From Pseudoxanthomonas sp. (lineage in GTDB: Bacteria; Pseudomonadota; Gammaproteobacteria; Xanthomonadales; Xanthomonadaceae), in assembly GCF_035999195.1 (NCBI RefSeq), contig NZ_DASYGY010000009.1, positions 434,001 through 498,000 on the forward strand: DNA of 64,000 nucleotides. The letters run 5' to 3'. The notes under the pieces were generated by a model. That model was given only the letters and a program-made list of their open reading frames with translations. It made no database searches and had not been told where the DNA came from. Shown one piece after another: positions 56,812 to 64,000 of this stretch; within the stretch, counting starts at the first letter, position 1; each line of letters opens with the position of its first letter. The position numbers and the translations under genes are program-made.

Positions 56812-57993
56812 ATGCTGCCGACCCACGACGTGCTGGTCATCGGCGGTGGTGCCGCCGGCCTGATGACCGCCCTGACCGCCGGCCAGCGCGGCCTGCGCGT
56901 GCTGGTGGTCGAGCACGCCAACAAGGTGGGCAAGAAGATCCTGATGTCCGGCGGCGGACGCTGCAACTTCACCAACACCGGCACCACGCCGGCGAACTTC
57001 CTGTCGGCCAATCCGCATTTCTGCAAGTCGGCGCTGGCGCGCTACACGCCGGCGGACTTCATCGGACTGGTCGAACGACACCGCATCGCCTACCACGAGA
57101 AGGAACTCGGCCAGCTGTTCTGCGACGTGTCGTCCAAGCTCATCGTCAAGCTGCTGGTCGACGAATGCCTGGCCGCCGGCGTGCGCATCGAGACCGCTTG
57201 CCGCGTGGTGCGCGTCGAACACGCGGATGGCGTATTCCGGCTGGAGACCACACTGGGCCGTTTCGCCGCGCCTTCGCTGGTCGTCGCCACCGGCGGCCTG
57301 TCGATCCCGAGCATGGGCGCGACCGGCTTCGGCTACGATCTGGCGAAGCAGTTCGGTCACGACGTGTTGCCGACCCGCGCCGGCCTGGTGCCGCTGACGC
57401 TGAGCGGCAAGCACCAGGAGCGGCTGGCGGACCTCAGTGGCGTGGCCCTGCCGGTCGAGGCGCGCTGCGGCAAGGCGCGCTTCCGCAACTTCATGCTGCT
57501 GACCCATCGCGGGGTCAGCGGGCCGTCGATCCTGCAGATCTCGTCGTACTGGCAGCCCGGCGACGACCTGCGCCTGGACCTGCTGCCCGACCGTGACGCG
57601 CTGGACTGGCTGCAGGCGCAGCAGAAGCAGCGCCCCGATGCGGAACTGAAGACGGTGCTGTCCGACGCGCTGCCGCGCCGCTTCGCGCAGCGACTGTGCG
57701 AGGTCTGGCTGCCGAACCGGCCGATGAAGCAGTTCAATCCCCCGCAGTTGAAGGAAGCGGCGGCGCTGCTCTCGGACTGGCCGCTGGTTGCCAGCGGCAC
57801 CGAGGGCTACCGCACGGCCGAGGTGACGCTGGGCGGTGTGGACACCGACGGCGTATCCAGCAGCACGATGATGTCGAAACAGCTGCCCGGCCTGTTCTTC
57901 GTGGGCGAAGTCCTCGACGTCACGGGCTGGCTGGGCGGTTACAACTTCCAGTGGGCCTGGGCCTCCGGCCACGCGGCGGGCATGGCGGCCTGA
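56812..57993 (+). CDS. HI0933/YhiN-family flavoprotein
   Basis: 393 residues. FAD motif VLVIGGGAAGLMTALTAGQRG and the family-specific VGKKILMSGGGRCNFTN at about 42-58. LVVATGGLSIPSMGATGFGYDLAKQFG and the C-terminal FFVGEVLDVTGWLGGYNFQWAWASG complete it. The YhiN/HI0933 family is an uncharacterised oxidoreductase group. It is coupled to yaeQ with a 4-base gap. Confidence 0.92.
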   Translation: MLPTHDVLVIGGGAAGLMTALTAGQRGLRVLVVEHANKVGKKILMSGGGRCNFTNTGTTPANFLSANPHFCKSALARYTPADFIGLVERHRIAYHEKELGQLFCDVSSKLIVKLLVDECLAAGVRIETACRVVRVEHADGVFRLETTLGRFAAPSLVVATGGLSIPSMGATGFGYDLAKQFGHDVLPTRAGLVPLTLSGKHQERLADLSGVALPVEARCGKARFRNFMLLTHRGVSGPSILQISSYWQPGDDLRLDLLPDRDALDWLQAQQKQRPDAELKTVLSDALPRRFAQRLCEVWLPNRPMKQFNPPQLKEAAALLSDWPLVASGTEGYRTAEVTLGGVDTDGVSSSTMMSKQLPGLFFVGEVLDVTGWLGGYNFQWAWASGHAAGMAA

Positions 57994-58063
57994 CGCACTG
58001 CGGCGTTCCCGACGCGGCGGCCTTTGCTAGTCTCGCGGAAACCGGTGTCATAACAGGGTTTCC

Positions 58064-59677
58064 ATGACCTCAACGCTCGATATGGCCGACCGCCGCCGCT
58101 TACTGGCCCGCTTGGCCGGCACCTCCGTCCTCGCACTCACCTCGGTCTGCCTGCCCGCAGTCGCCTCCGCCGCCCGGGCCAGCGTCGCGACCACCCGCAG
58201 CGGACGCATCGCCGGCCGCATGGACCGCGGCATCCATGTCTTCCGTGGCGTGCCCTACGGCGCCGATACCGCCCCCCGGCGCTTCCAGCGCGCCCTGCGC
58301 GAGACGGCCTGGACCGGCGTGCGTGACGCCACCCGCTTCGGCGCGTCCGCGCCCCAGCGCGGCGATGCCGACGGACAGCCGGTCAGCGAGGACTGCCTGT
58401 TCCTCAACGTCTGCACCCCTGCCCTGCGCGATGGCGGCCGGCGTCCGATCCTGGTCTACATCCATGGCGGCGGCTACAACAACGGCTCCGGCTCGCATCC
58501 GCTCTACGAAGGCGTGAACCTGTGCCGGCGCGGCGACGTGGTGGTGGTCACCGTCAACCATCGGCTCAACGCGTTCGGGTATCTCTACCTCGGCGAAACC
58601 GGCGACGAACGCCTGCGCGACGCCGGCAACGTCGGCCAGCTCGACCTGATCGATGCGCTGCACTGGGTGCGCGAACACGCGCACGAGTTCGGCGGCGACG
58701 CCGGCAATGTCACCGTGTTCGGCCAGTCCGGCGGCGGCGCCAAGATCGCCACGCTGATGGCGATGCCGGAGGCCGACGGCCTGTTCCACCAGGCGATGAC
58801 GATGAGCGGACAGCAGGTCACGGCCGCGGGTCCGCGCGCCGCGGCACAGCGCAGCGCGCTGTTCCTGGCCGAACTTGGCCTGCGACCCGGTGACATCGAC
58901 GGGTTGCTCGCGATGCCGATGGCGCGTCTGCTGGACGCCACGCGGGTCCGCGATCCGTCGCGCGCGGAAAACACGTCGCTCTACTTCGGCCCGGTGCTGG
59001 ATTCCCGCAGCCTGCCCCGACATCCCTTCTATCCGGATGCGCCGGCGCAGTCCTCCCGCATCCCGATGGTGATCGGCAATACCCGCGACGAGACCCGTGC
59101 CTTCCTCGGCAACGACGACGCGAACTTCGACCTGACCTGGGAGCAGGTGCCGCAGAAGCTGCGCGAGCAGCAGTACGTGGACCTGTCGCCGGAGGTGGTG
59201 ATCGCCGAGTACCGGCGGCTGTATCCGGACTACACGCCCTCCGAGGTGTTCTTCGCGGCGACCACCGCCGGGCGCTCGTGGCGTGGCGCCATCATCGAAG
59301 CCGAAGAACGCGCGAAACAGGGGTCGCCCGCCTGGGTCTACCAGCTCGATTGGCGATCGCCGGCGGAAAGCGGACGCCTGCGCGCCCTCCACACGCTCGA
59401 CATTCCGCTGGTGTTCGACAACGTGGCCGCCGAGGGGTCGAAGACCGGCGACGACGCGCGCGCACGGGCGATGGCCCAGCGCATGAGCGGCGCCCTGATC
59501 GCCCTCGCCCGCCACGGCGACCCGAACCATGACGGCATTCCGGCCTGGTCGCCCTACACGCTGCCGCAGCGGCAGACGATGGTGTTCGACGACGAATCCG
59601 CCATGCAGGACGATCCGCGCGGCGGCGAGCGCAGGCTGTACGAACGCGTGCCTTTCATCCAGCGCGGCACGATGTAG
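58064..59677 (+). CDS. Type-B carboxylesterase, exported
   Basis: 537 residues. The N-terminus MTSTLDMADRRRLLARLAGTSVLALTSVCLPAVASA is a signal peptide with a twin-arginine-like run (DRRRLLARL). The type-B carboxylesterase fold shows HVFRGVPYGADTAPRRF, ILVYIHGGGYNNGSGS (oxyanion hole HGGG) and VTVFGQSGGGAKI with the nucleophile S222. It hydrolyses carboxyl esters; the substrate is unknown. The last 35 codons are duplicated just downstream (59805-59917), and its TAG stop lies in the left end of a family D element. Confidence 0.93.
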   Translation: MTSTLDMADRRRLLARLAGTSVLALTSVCLPAVASAARASVATTRSGRIAGRMDRGIHVFRGVPYGADTAPRRFQRALRETAWTGVRDATRFGASAPQRGDADGQPVSEDCLFLNVCTPALRDGGRRPILVYIHGGGYNNGSGSHPLYEGVNLCRRGDVVVVTVNHRLNAFGYLYLGETGDERLRDAGNVGQLDLIDALHWVREHAHEFGGDAGNVTVFGQSGGGAKIATLMAMPEADGLFHQAMTMSGQQVTAAGPRAAAQRSALFLAELGLRPGDIDGLLAMPMARLLDATRVRDPSRAENTSLYFGPVLDSRSLPRHPFYPDAPAQSSRIPMVIGNTRDETRAFLGNDDANFDLTWEQVPQKLREQQYVDLSPEVVIAEYRRLYPDYTPSEVFFAATTAGRSWRGAIIEAEERAKQGSPAWVYQLDWRSPAESGRLRALHTLDIPLVFDNVAAEGSKTGDDARARAMAQRMSGALIALARHGDPNHDGIPAWSPYTLPQRQTMVFDDESAMQDDPRGGERRLYERVPFIQRGTM

Positions 59678-60041
59678 GGAGGGCCCCGGCCCGCGATTGC
59701 CATCCCTACGCTCGCGATGGCCATTCCCGACGCCGTCAGCGCGCGCGATGCATCATCCGCAAGCCGCCAAGCGTGCGACGGCGGGCAAGGCCCGCCCCAC
59801 GAAGTGCCGCAGCGGCAGACGATGGTGTTCGACGACGAATCCGGTATGCAGGCGATCCGCGCGGCGGCGAAGTCACCCTGCGGACGCATGCCGTTCGTCC
59901 AACGCGGCACCCTGTAGGGCGGGCCTCGGCCCGCCGTTGCGATGCGTCCGCTCGCGATGGCAATGATCGAAACCGCCAGCACAAGCAATCAATCATCCGC
60001 AAACCGGAACGCGTGCGGCGGCGGGCCGAGGCCCGCCCTAC
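59674..60041. repeat. Two family D palindromic elements, part of a tandem duplication
   Basis: Element 2 (59914-60041) has a perfect 22-bp inverted repeat, GTAGGGCGGGCCTCGGCCCG at the left end and its inverse at 60020-60041. Element 1 (59674-59801) is a degenerate copy (GTAGGGAGGGCCCCGGCCCG left, CGGGCAAGGCCCGCCCCAC right). Together with the duplicated esterase tail they make a period of about 240 bases. The left arms contain the TAG stop of the upstream frames; the right arm of element 2 contains the stop of the LLM gene on the other strand. Confidence 0.85.
59805..59917 (+). pseudogene. Duplicated 3-prime tail of the carboxylesterase gene
   Basis: TGCCGCAGCGGCAGACGATG and MVFDDES (59805 onward) repeat bases 59562-59677 at a period of about 243 bp. 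The copy reads MVFDDESGMQ...RMPFVQRGTL-stop, against MVFDDESAMQDDPRGGERRLYERVPFIQRGTM-stop in the gene; the middle is altered by frame changes. It has no start or upstream sequence of its own, so it is a non-functional fragment. Confidence 0.8.
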
Positions 60042-61018
60042 GACATTGCCTCGGCGGCGATCTCGAACGAGCGCAGGCGCTTGGCGTGGTCGAAGATGTT
60101 GGCGGTGAGCATCAGTTCGTCCGGGCGATGGCGCTGGATGAAGCCGGCAATGCCCTTGCGCACCGTATCGGGACTGCCGACGACGGCGCAGGCCAGCGCC
60201 TGCGCGACGCCGGCCTTCTCGTGCGGCTGCCAGAACGTCTCGATGTCGTCGATCGGCGGCGGCACCAGGCCGGCGCGGCCGCGACGCAGGTTGACGAAGG
60301 CCTGCTGCTGGGTGGTGAACAGATAGCGCGCTTCCTCGTCGGTCTCGCCCGCGACCACGTTCAGTGCCAGCATCGCGTGCGGCTTCGCCAGCCGCTTCGA
60401 GGGGCGGAAATCGCGGTGGTACAGCAGCAGCGCCTGGTCCATCGCGTCCGGCGCGAAGTGCGACGCGAATGCGTACGGCAGCCCCAGGGCGGCCGACAGC
60501 TGCGCACCGAACAGGCTGGAGCCCAGCAACCAGACCGGCACGTCGAGTCCGGCACCCGGCACGGCGCGCACGGCCTGTCCTTCCTGCACCGGTTCGAAGT
60601 AGCGCAGCACTTCCTGCACGTCCTGCGGGAACTGCTCCGCGCTGTCGAAGTAGCGGCGCAAGGCGCGTGCCGTGGCCTGGTCGGTGCCGGGCGCACGTCC
60701 CAGTCCCAGGTCGATGCGTCCGGGATACAGCGAGGCCAGCGTGCCGAACTGTTCGGCCACCTGCAGCGGCGAATGATTCGGCAGCATGATGCCGCCGGCG
60801 CCGACGCGGATCGTCGACGTGGCCCCGGCAACATGCCCGATCAGCACCGCCGTCGCCGCGCTGGCGATACCCGGCATGTTGTGGTGTTCGGCCAGCCAGT
60901 AACGCGTGTAGCCCCAGCGCTCGGCGTGCCGCGCCAGGTCGCGCATGTGGTCGAACGCCTGGGTGGTGTCGCTGCCTTCGCAGACGGGGGCCAGGTCGAG
61001 GAGCGAGTACGGAATCAT
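60038..61018 (-). CDS. LLM-class flavin-dependent oxidoreductase (YhbW-like)
   Basis: The ATG at 61018 gives a 326-residue luciferase-like TIM barrel: YSLLDLAPVCEG (TTQAFDHMRDLARHAERWGYTRYWLAEHHNMPG), the flavin-binding RVGAGGIMLPNHSPLQVAEQFGTL, GRIDLGLGRAPGTD, and VWLLGSSLFGAQLSAALGLPYAFASHF. This is the MsnO8/YhbW-like subgroup of F420/FMN monooxygenases. Substrate unknown. Its stop codon is contributed by the family D repeat. Confidence 0.92.
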   Translation of the reverse strand: MIPYSLLDLAPVCEGSDTTQAFDHMRDLARHAERWGYTRYWLAEHHNMPGIASAATAVLIGHVAGATSTIRVGAGGIMLPNHSPLQVAEQFGTLASLYPGRIDLGLGRAPGTDQATARALRRYFDSAEQFPQDVQEVLRYFEPVQEGQAVRAVPGAGLDVPVWLLGSSLFGAQLSAALGLPYAFASHFAPDAMDQALLLYHRDFRPSKRLAKPHAMLALNVVAGETDEEARYLFTTQQQAFVNLRRGRAGLVPPPIDDIETFWQPHEKAGVAQALACAVVGSPDTVRKGIAGFIQRHRPDELMLTANIFDHAKRLRSFEIAAEAMS

Positions 61019-61102
61019 GAGGGCACCGGCGATGACGATGCCAACGTCATGGGGTCGCCGCGACGCCGATTCCACCGCGCCGTGCGGGATGCTGCGTCCC
61101 GC

Positions 61103-61774
61103 TCAGCCCAGCAGGTCGAACGGACCACCCTGCTCCAGCGCCCGCTGGTAGGCCGGACGCGCGTGGATGCGGGCGAGGAATCCGGCCAGGTTGGGATGGG
61201 CGTCCAGCCCGGCCCGCACCGCCGCCGCTTCCACGGGGAAGCTCATCTGGATGTCGGCCGCGCTGAACTGCTCGCCGGCGAACCAGGCCGCCTTGCCGAG
61301 TTCCTGCTCCATGTAGTCGAGATGCAGCTTCACCTGCGGGCCGACGAAGGTCCTGATGGCCTTGTCGGCGATTCCGCGTGCGATCGGCCGGGCGAAGAAC
61401 GGCATGGGCGCCTTCTTCAGGCGCGAGAACACCAGGCTCAGCAGCATCGGCGGCATCGCCGAGCCTTCGGCGTAATGCAGCCAGTAGCGGTAGCGCAGGT
61501 GTTCGGCCGTGCCCGGCGACGGCGCGAACCGGCGCGCGGCGTCGTAGCGTTCCACCAGGTATTCGAGGATGGCGCCGGACTCGGCCAGCACGTGCTCGCC
61601 GTCCACCACCACCGGCGACTTGCCCAGCGGGTGGATCTTCTTCAGCTCCGGCGGCGCCAGCATCGTCTTCGCATCGCGCTGGTAGCGCACCACCGTGTAG
61701 TCCAGACCCAGTTCCTCCAGCAGCCAGAGCACGCGCTGCGACCGGGAGTTGTTGAGGTGGTGGACGGTGATCAT
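61103..61774 (-). CDS. Glutathione S-transferase (YfcG/GstB-like)
   Basis: 223 residues. The N-terminal thioredoxin fold carries VHHLNNSRSQRVLWLLEELGL (serine in NNSRS), GKSPVVVDGEHVLAESGAILEYLVERYD; the C-terminal domain carries WFAGEQFSAADIQMSFPVEAA. Substrate unknown; probably detoxifies electrophiles. It is unrelated in sequence to the other GST at 50313. A family C repeat lies upstream. Confidence 0.92.
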   Translation of the reverse strand: MITVHHLNNSRSQRVLWLLEELGLDYTVVRYQRDAKTMLAPPELKKIHPLGKSPVVVDGEHVLAESGAILEYLVERYDAARRFAPSPGTAEHLRYRYWLHYAEGSAMPPMLLSLVFSRLKKAPMPFFARPIARGIADKAIRTFVGPQVKLHLDYMEQELGKAAWFAGEQFSAADIQMSFPVEAAAVRAGLDAHPNLAGFLARIHARPAYQRALEQGGPFDLLG

Positions 61775-61821
61775 GGGCAGGCTCCGCGGGGATGGTGCAT
61801 GCTAGCGCGCCACCCGCCGTT

Positions 61822-61921
61822 GTAGGAGCGACGTCAGTCGCGACCGCATGCCAGCGCCTCCATGCAGCCATACGCAGCTGGGGGCGCCAGAACGTACGGT
61901 CGCGACTGACGTCGCTCCTAC
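61822..61921. repeat. Family C inverted-repeat element, variant arms
   Basis: GTAGGAGCGACGTCAGTCGC... (61822-61847) and its inverse ...GCGACTGACGTCGCTCCTAC (ending 61921). One position differs from the other copies (GTCAGTC instead of GTGAGTC) and the change is mirrored exactly in the other arm. About 50 bases in between. Confidence 0.9.
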
Positions 61922-61936
61922 AGAAACGCGGCTCCG

Positions 61937-63505
61937 CTAGGAACTGCACGACAGCATCGAGCAGCCGGCGCGTTCGCGCGCCCACTCCGGCCGACGCTGC
62001 GCGAACCGCTCGCGACCGGGCTGGTCGTCGTAAGGCCGCCGCATGACCTCCAGCAGGTCGTGGACGGCGGACAGGTCGCCCGCTTCTGCCGCATCGATGG
62101 CCTGCTGGGCGAGGTAATTGCGCAGCACGTAGCGCGGATTGGCCAGGCGCATGCGCTCGCGACGCGCGGCGGTGTCGAGCGCGTCGTCTCCGAGACGGCG
62201 CTCGTAGGCCGCCAGCCAGTCCCGGAGCGGCGTCGCGATGGCGTCGCGCTTGGCGGGGTCGTAGAACGCATCGCCGAACGCCGACAGCGACGCATCCGCC
62301 AGATCCGCGTCCATCAGCCCGCGGAAGAACAGCGTCATGTCGATCTCGCCGTCCTGCAGCAGCCGTTCCAGCGCCCGCATGCGTTCGACATCGTCGTCGC
62401 GGCATTCGGCCAGGCCCAGCTTGCGCGCGACACGGTCGCGATCCGCCCGTTCGTAGGCCTCGGCGTAGCGCTGCAGACCGTCCTGCAAGGCCTCCACGCC
62501 ATCGAACAGCGGCGACAGCGCCTGCGCCAGGCGGCTCAGGTTCCAGCCCGCCACCCGGGGCTGCCAGCCGAAGCGGTAACGCCGGCCCTGCGCATCGGTG
62601 GTGTTCGGCGTCCAGTCCGGATCGTAGTCGTCGATCCAGCCGTACGGCCCATAGTCGATGGTCAGGCCCAGCACCGACATGTTGTCGGTATTCATCACGC
62701 CATGGACGAAGCCCACCCGCATCCAGTGCGCCACCATCCCCGCCGTGCGTTCGCAGACCTCGGCGAACCACGCGGCGTACAGCGCTTCGCCTGCGCCGGA
62801 CAGGTGCGGGAAGTCGCGGCGGAGGGTGAACTCCACCAGCGCGCGCAGCAGGTCGGTCTCGCCGCGGGACGCCGGCAACTGGTAATGGCCGAAACGCAGG
62901 AACGACGGCGCCACGCGGCAGACCACCGCGCCGGGTTCGGGCTTCGGATGGCAGTCGTAGAACATGTCGCGCACGACCTGCTCGCCGGTGCCGACCAGGC
63001 TCAGCGCGCGCGTCGTCGGCACGCCGAGATGGTGCATCGCCTCGCTGCACAGGAATTCGCGGATCGAGGAGCGCAGCACCGCGCGCCCGTCGGCGGTGCG
63101 CGAGTACGGCGTCGGGCCGGCGCCCTTCAGCTGCAGTTCCCAGCGCTCACCGGCCGCATTGACCGCTTCGCCCAGCGTGATGGCGCGGCCGTCGCCGAGT
63201 TGTCCGGCCCAGTTGCCGAACTGGTGGCCGCCGTAGTTGCCCGCGTACGGCTGCATGCCCTGCAGCAGCGCGTTGCCGCCGAACACCTGCGCGAAGGCGG
63301 GCGACGCGACATCGGCAGCGTCGAGGCCGAGCAACGAAGCGACCTCACGCGAATGCGCCAGCAAGGTCGGTGCCGCCACCGGCGTCGGTTCGATCACCGA
63401 CCACAGCGCACCGCGCACCTCGCGACGGCGGACTCCCTGTTCCGGATCGCCCGGCAGCTCGCGGATGAAGCGGTTGTCGAAGCGCAGGGCGTCCAGGCCG
63501 CTCAT
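61937..63505 (-). CDS. selO: SelO-family protein adenylyltransferase (AMPylator)
   Basis: 522 residues, typical of SelO/YdiU, a pseudokinase that transfers AMP to Ser/Thr/Tyr of proteins and links to redox control. Family words are LQGMQPYAGNYGGHQFGNWAGQLGDGRA, KGAGPTPYSRTADGRAVLRSSIREFLCSEAMHHLG, VNTDNMSVLGLTIDYGPYGWID-like MNTDNMSVLGLTIDYGPYG, and the C-terminal NPRYVLRNYLAQQAI. In E. coli the protein is 478 residues; selenocysteine is absent and the last residues include CSMLSCSS with two cysteines. It overlaps the rhodanese gene by 4 bases. Confidence 0.95.
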   Translation of the reverse strand: MSGLDALRFDNRFIRELPGDPEQGVRRREVRGALWSVIEPTPVAAPTLLAHSREVASLLGLDAADVASPAFAQVFGGNALLQGMQPYAGNYGGHQFGNWAGQLGDGRAITLGEAVNAAGERWELQLKGAGPTPYSRTADGRAVLRSSIREFLCSEAMHHLGVPTTRALSLVGTGEQVVRDMFYDCHPKPEPGAVVCRVAPSFLRFGHYQLPASRGETDLLRALVEFTLRRDFPHLSGAGEALYAAWFAEVCERTAGMVAHWMRVGFVHGVMNTDNMSVLGLTIDYGPYGWIDDYDPDWTPNTTDAQGRRYRFGWQPRVAGWNLSRLAQALSPLFDGVEALQDGLQRYAEAYERADRDRVARKLGLAECRDDDVERMRALERLLQDGEIDMTLFFRGLMDADLADASLSAFGDAFYDPAKRDAIATPLRDWLAAYERRLGDDALDTAARRERMRLANPRYVLRNYLAQQAIDAAEAGDLSAVHDLLEVMRRPYDDQPGRERFAQRRPEWARERAGCSMLSCSS

Positions 63506-64000
63506 GCGGCGTCCGCGGCTTCGTCCACCAGCGGCGTCAGGTCGGGGCGCAGTGCCACGCGCTCGTCGAACACGAAGCAGGCACCGTCAAAGCCGAACCC
63601 GCCGACCTGCTCGAAGTAGCCGAGGATGCCGTCGTCCAGCTGCAGCACGTTGTCCATGCCCTCGGCCCGCATCCACAGCGCGGCCTTCTCGCAGCGGATG
63701 CCGCCGGTGCAGAAGCTCACCACGGTGGCGTCCGTGAGCGCGTCGCGGTGCGGCTCCAGCGCGGCCGGCAGGTCGGTGAACTTGTCGATCGGCAGGGTCA
63801 GCGCGCCGGCGAAGGTGCCGTATTCGATTTCCTGCGCGTTGCGCGTATCCAGCATGACCACGCGCCGGCCCGCGTCGTCATGACCCTGCTGCAGCCAGCG
63901 CGCCAGCGTGCGGGGTTCGACGACGGGCGCGCGCGCGTCCTCGGGCGTGGTGCCGGGGCGACGGAAGCTGATGATTTCCGGCTTCACCTTGACCTTGAGC
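63502..64000 (-). CDS. trhO: Rhodanese-type tRNA hydroxylase TrhO (partial)
   Basis: The window contains the C-terminal 165 or so residues, and the frame continues past the right edge (LKVKVKPEIISFRRPG), so the N-terminal acylphosphatase-like domain is missing. The rhodanese domain has VVMLDTRNAQEIEYGTFAGALTLP and the active-site cysteine in SFCTGGIRCEKAALWM, followed by DNVLQLDDGILGYFE. This is the TrhO/UPF0176 family, which makes 5-hydroxyuridine at the wobble position of tRNA. It overlaps selO by 4 bases. Confidence 0.88.
   Translation of the reverse strand, partial: LKVKVKPEIISFRRPGTTPEDARAPVVEPRTLARWLQQGHDDAGRRVVMLDTRNAQEIEYGTFAGALTLPIDKFTDLPAALEPHRDALTDATVVSFCTGGIRCEKAALWMRAEGMDNVLQLDDGILGYFEQVGGFGFDGACFVFDERVALRPDLTPLVDEAADAA

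Noticed and set aside
59717..59917. A 66-codon open frame after the esterase gene
   Set aside because: It combines family D repeat sequence with the duplicated esterase tail; it is not a gene.

Overview
The window is a dense, GC-rich chromosomal segment of a gammaproteobacterium of the Xanthomonadaceae, most likely Pseudoxanthomonas or a close relative. The evidence is a methionine synthase split into two overlapping genes behind an ArsR-methyltransferase regulator, the short palindromic repeat families typical of xanthomonads, a YtrA-type GntR/ABC operon, and a subclass B3 metallo-beta-lactamase that reads very like AIM-1, whose reported environmental host is Pseudoxanthomonas. I saw no rRNA, tRNA, CRISPR array, prophage or insertion sequence with a transposase. 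Most of the window is ordinary core genome; the unusual material is in the repeats, a few promoters and some accessory operons.

Layout. 1-4.8 kb: the tail of one RND pump, then a periplasmic adaptor and a second RND pump. 4.9-9.6 kb: a divergent HxlR regulator/NAD(P)-binding reductase pair, a DUF885 lipoprotein and an acyl-CoA dehydrogenase. 9.6-14.5 kb: a SahR-like regulator, whose ATG abuts a 32-bp palindrome, followed by the two halves of metH; the second half carries an in-frame palindromic repeat. 14.5-20.7 kb: MFS permease, hydrolase, DUF2058, slyX, UDP-glucose dehydrogenase, FKBP isomerase and glutathione peroxidase. 20.7-26.8 kb: a nine-gene same-strand cluster (small membrane protein, GntR, ABC ATPase and permease, three YggN/DUF2884-like envelope proteins, a GSG-repeat beta protein, a small exported protein).

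26.8-33.3 kb: divergent fumC and purB, a VOC protein, the AIM-like lactamase, a RoxA-type ribosomal oxygenase and a GNAT protein, the last four chained by ATGA overlaps or short gaps. 33.4-39.3 kb: the 2-oxoglutarate dehydrogenase genes sucA-sucB-lpd, with a repeat element between sucB and lpd. 39.3-45.3 kb: LOG-family hydrolase, GIY-YIG protein beside a repeat cluster, AcuI-type reductase, PilH-like response regulator, cyclopropane fatty acid synthase, a DUF3298-like lipoprotein, and a 67-residue gene behind a near-consensus sigma-54 promoter.

45.3-64 kb: histone H1-like protein, rhomboid protease, POT peptide transporter, M14 peptidase, GST, ZIP transporter, a YbaY-like lipoprotein, a barnase/barstar pair, dbpA, cold-shock protein, yaeQ, flavoprotein, carboxylesterase with a duplicated tail, LLM oxidoreductase, a second GST, selO and a truncated TrhO-type rhodanese. 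Four families of palindromic repeats (called A-D here) occupy the intergenic gaps. One copy lies inside metH2, and family D supplies stop codons to genes on both sides.
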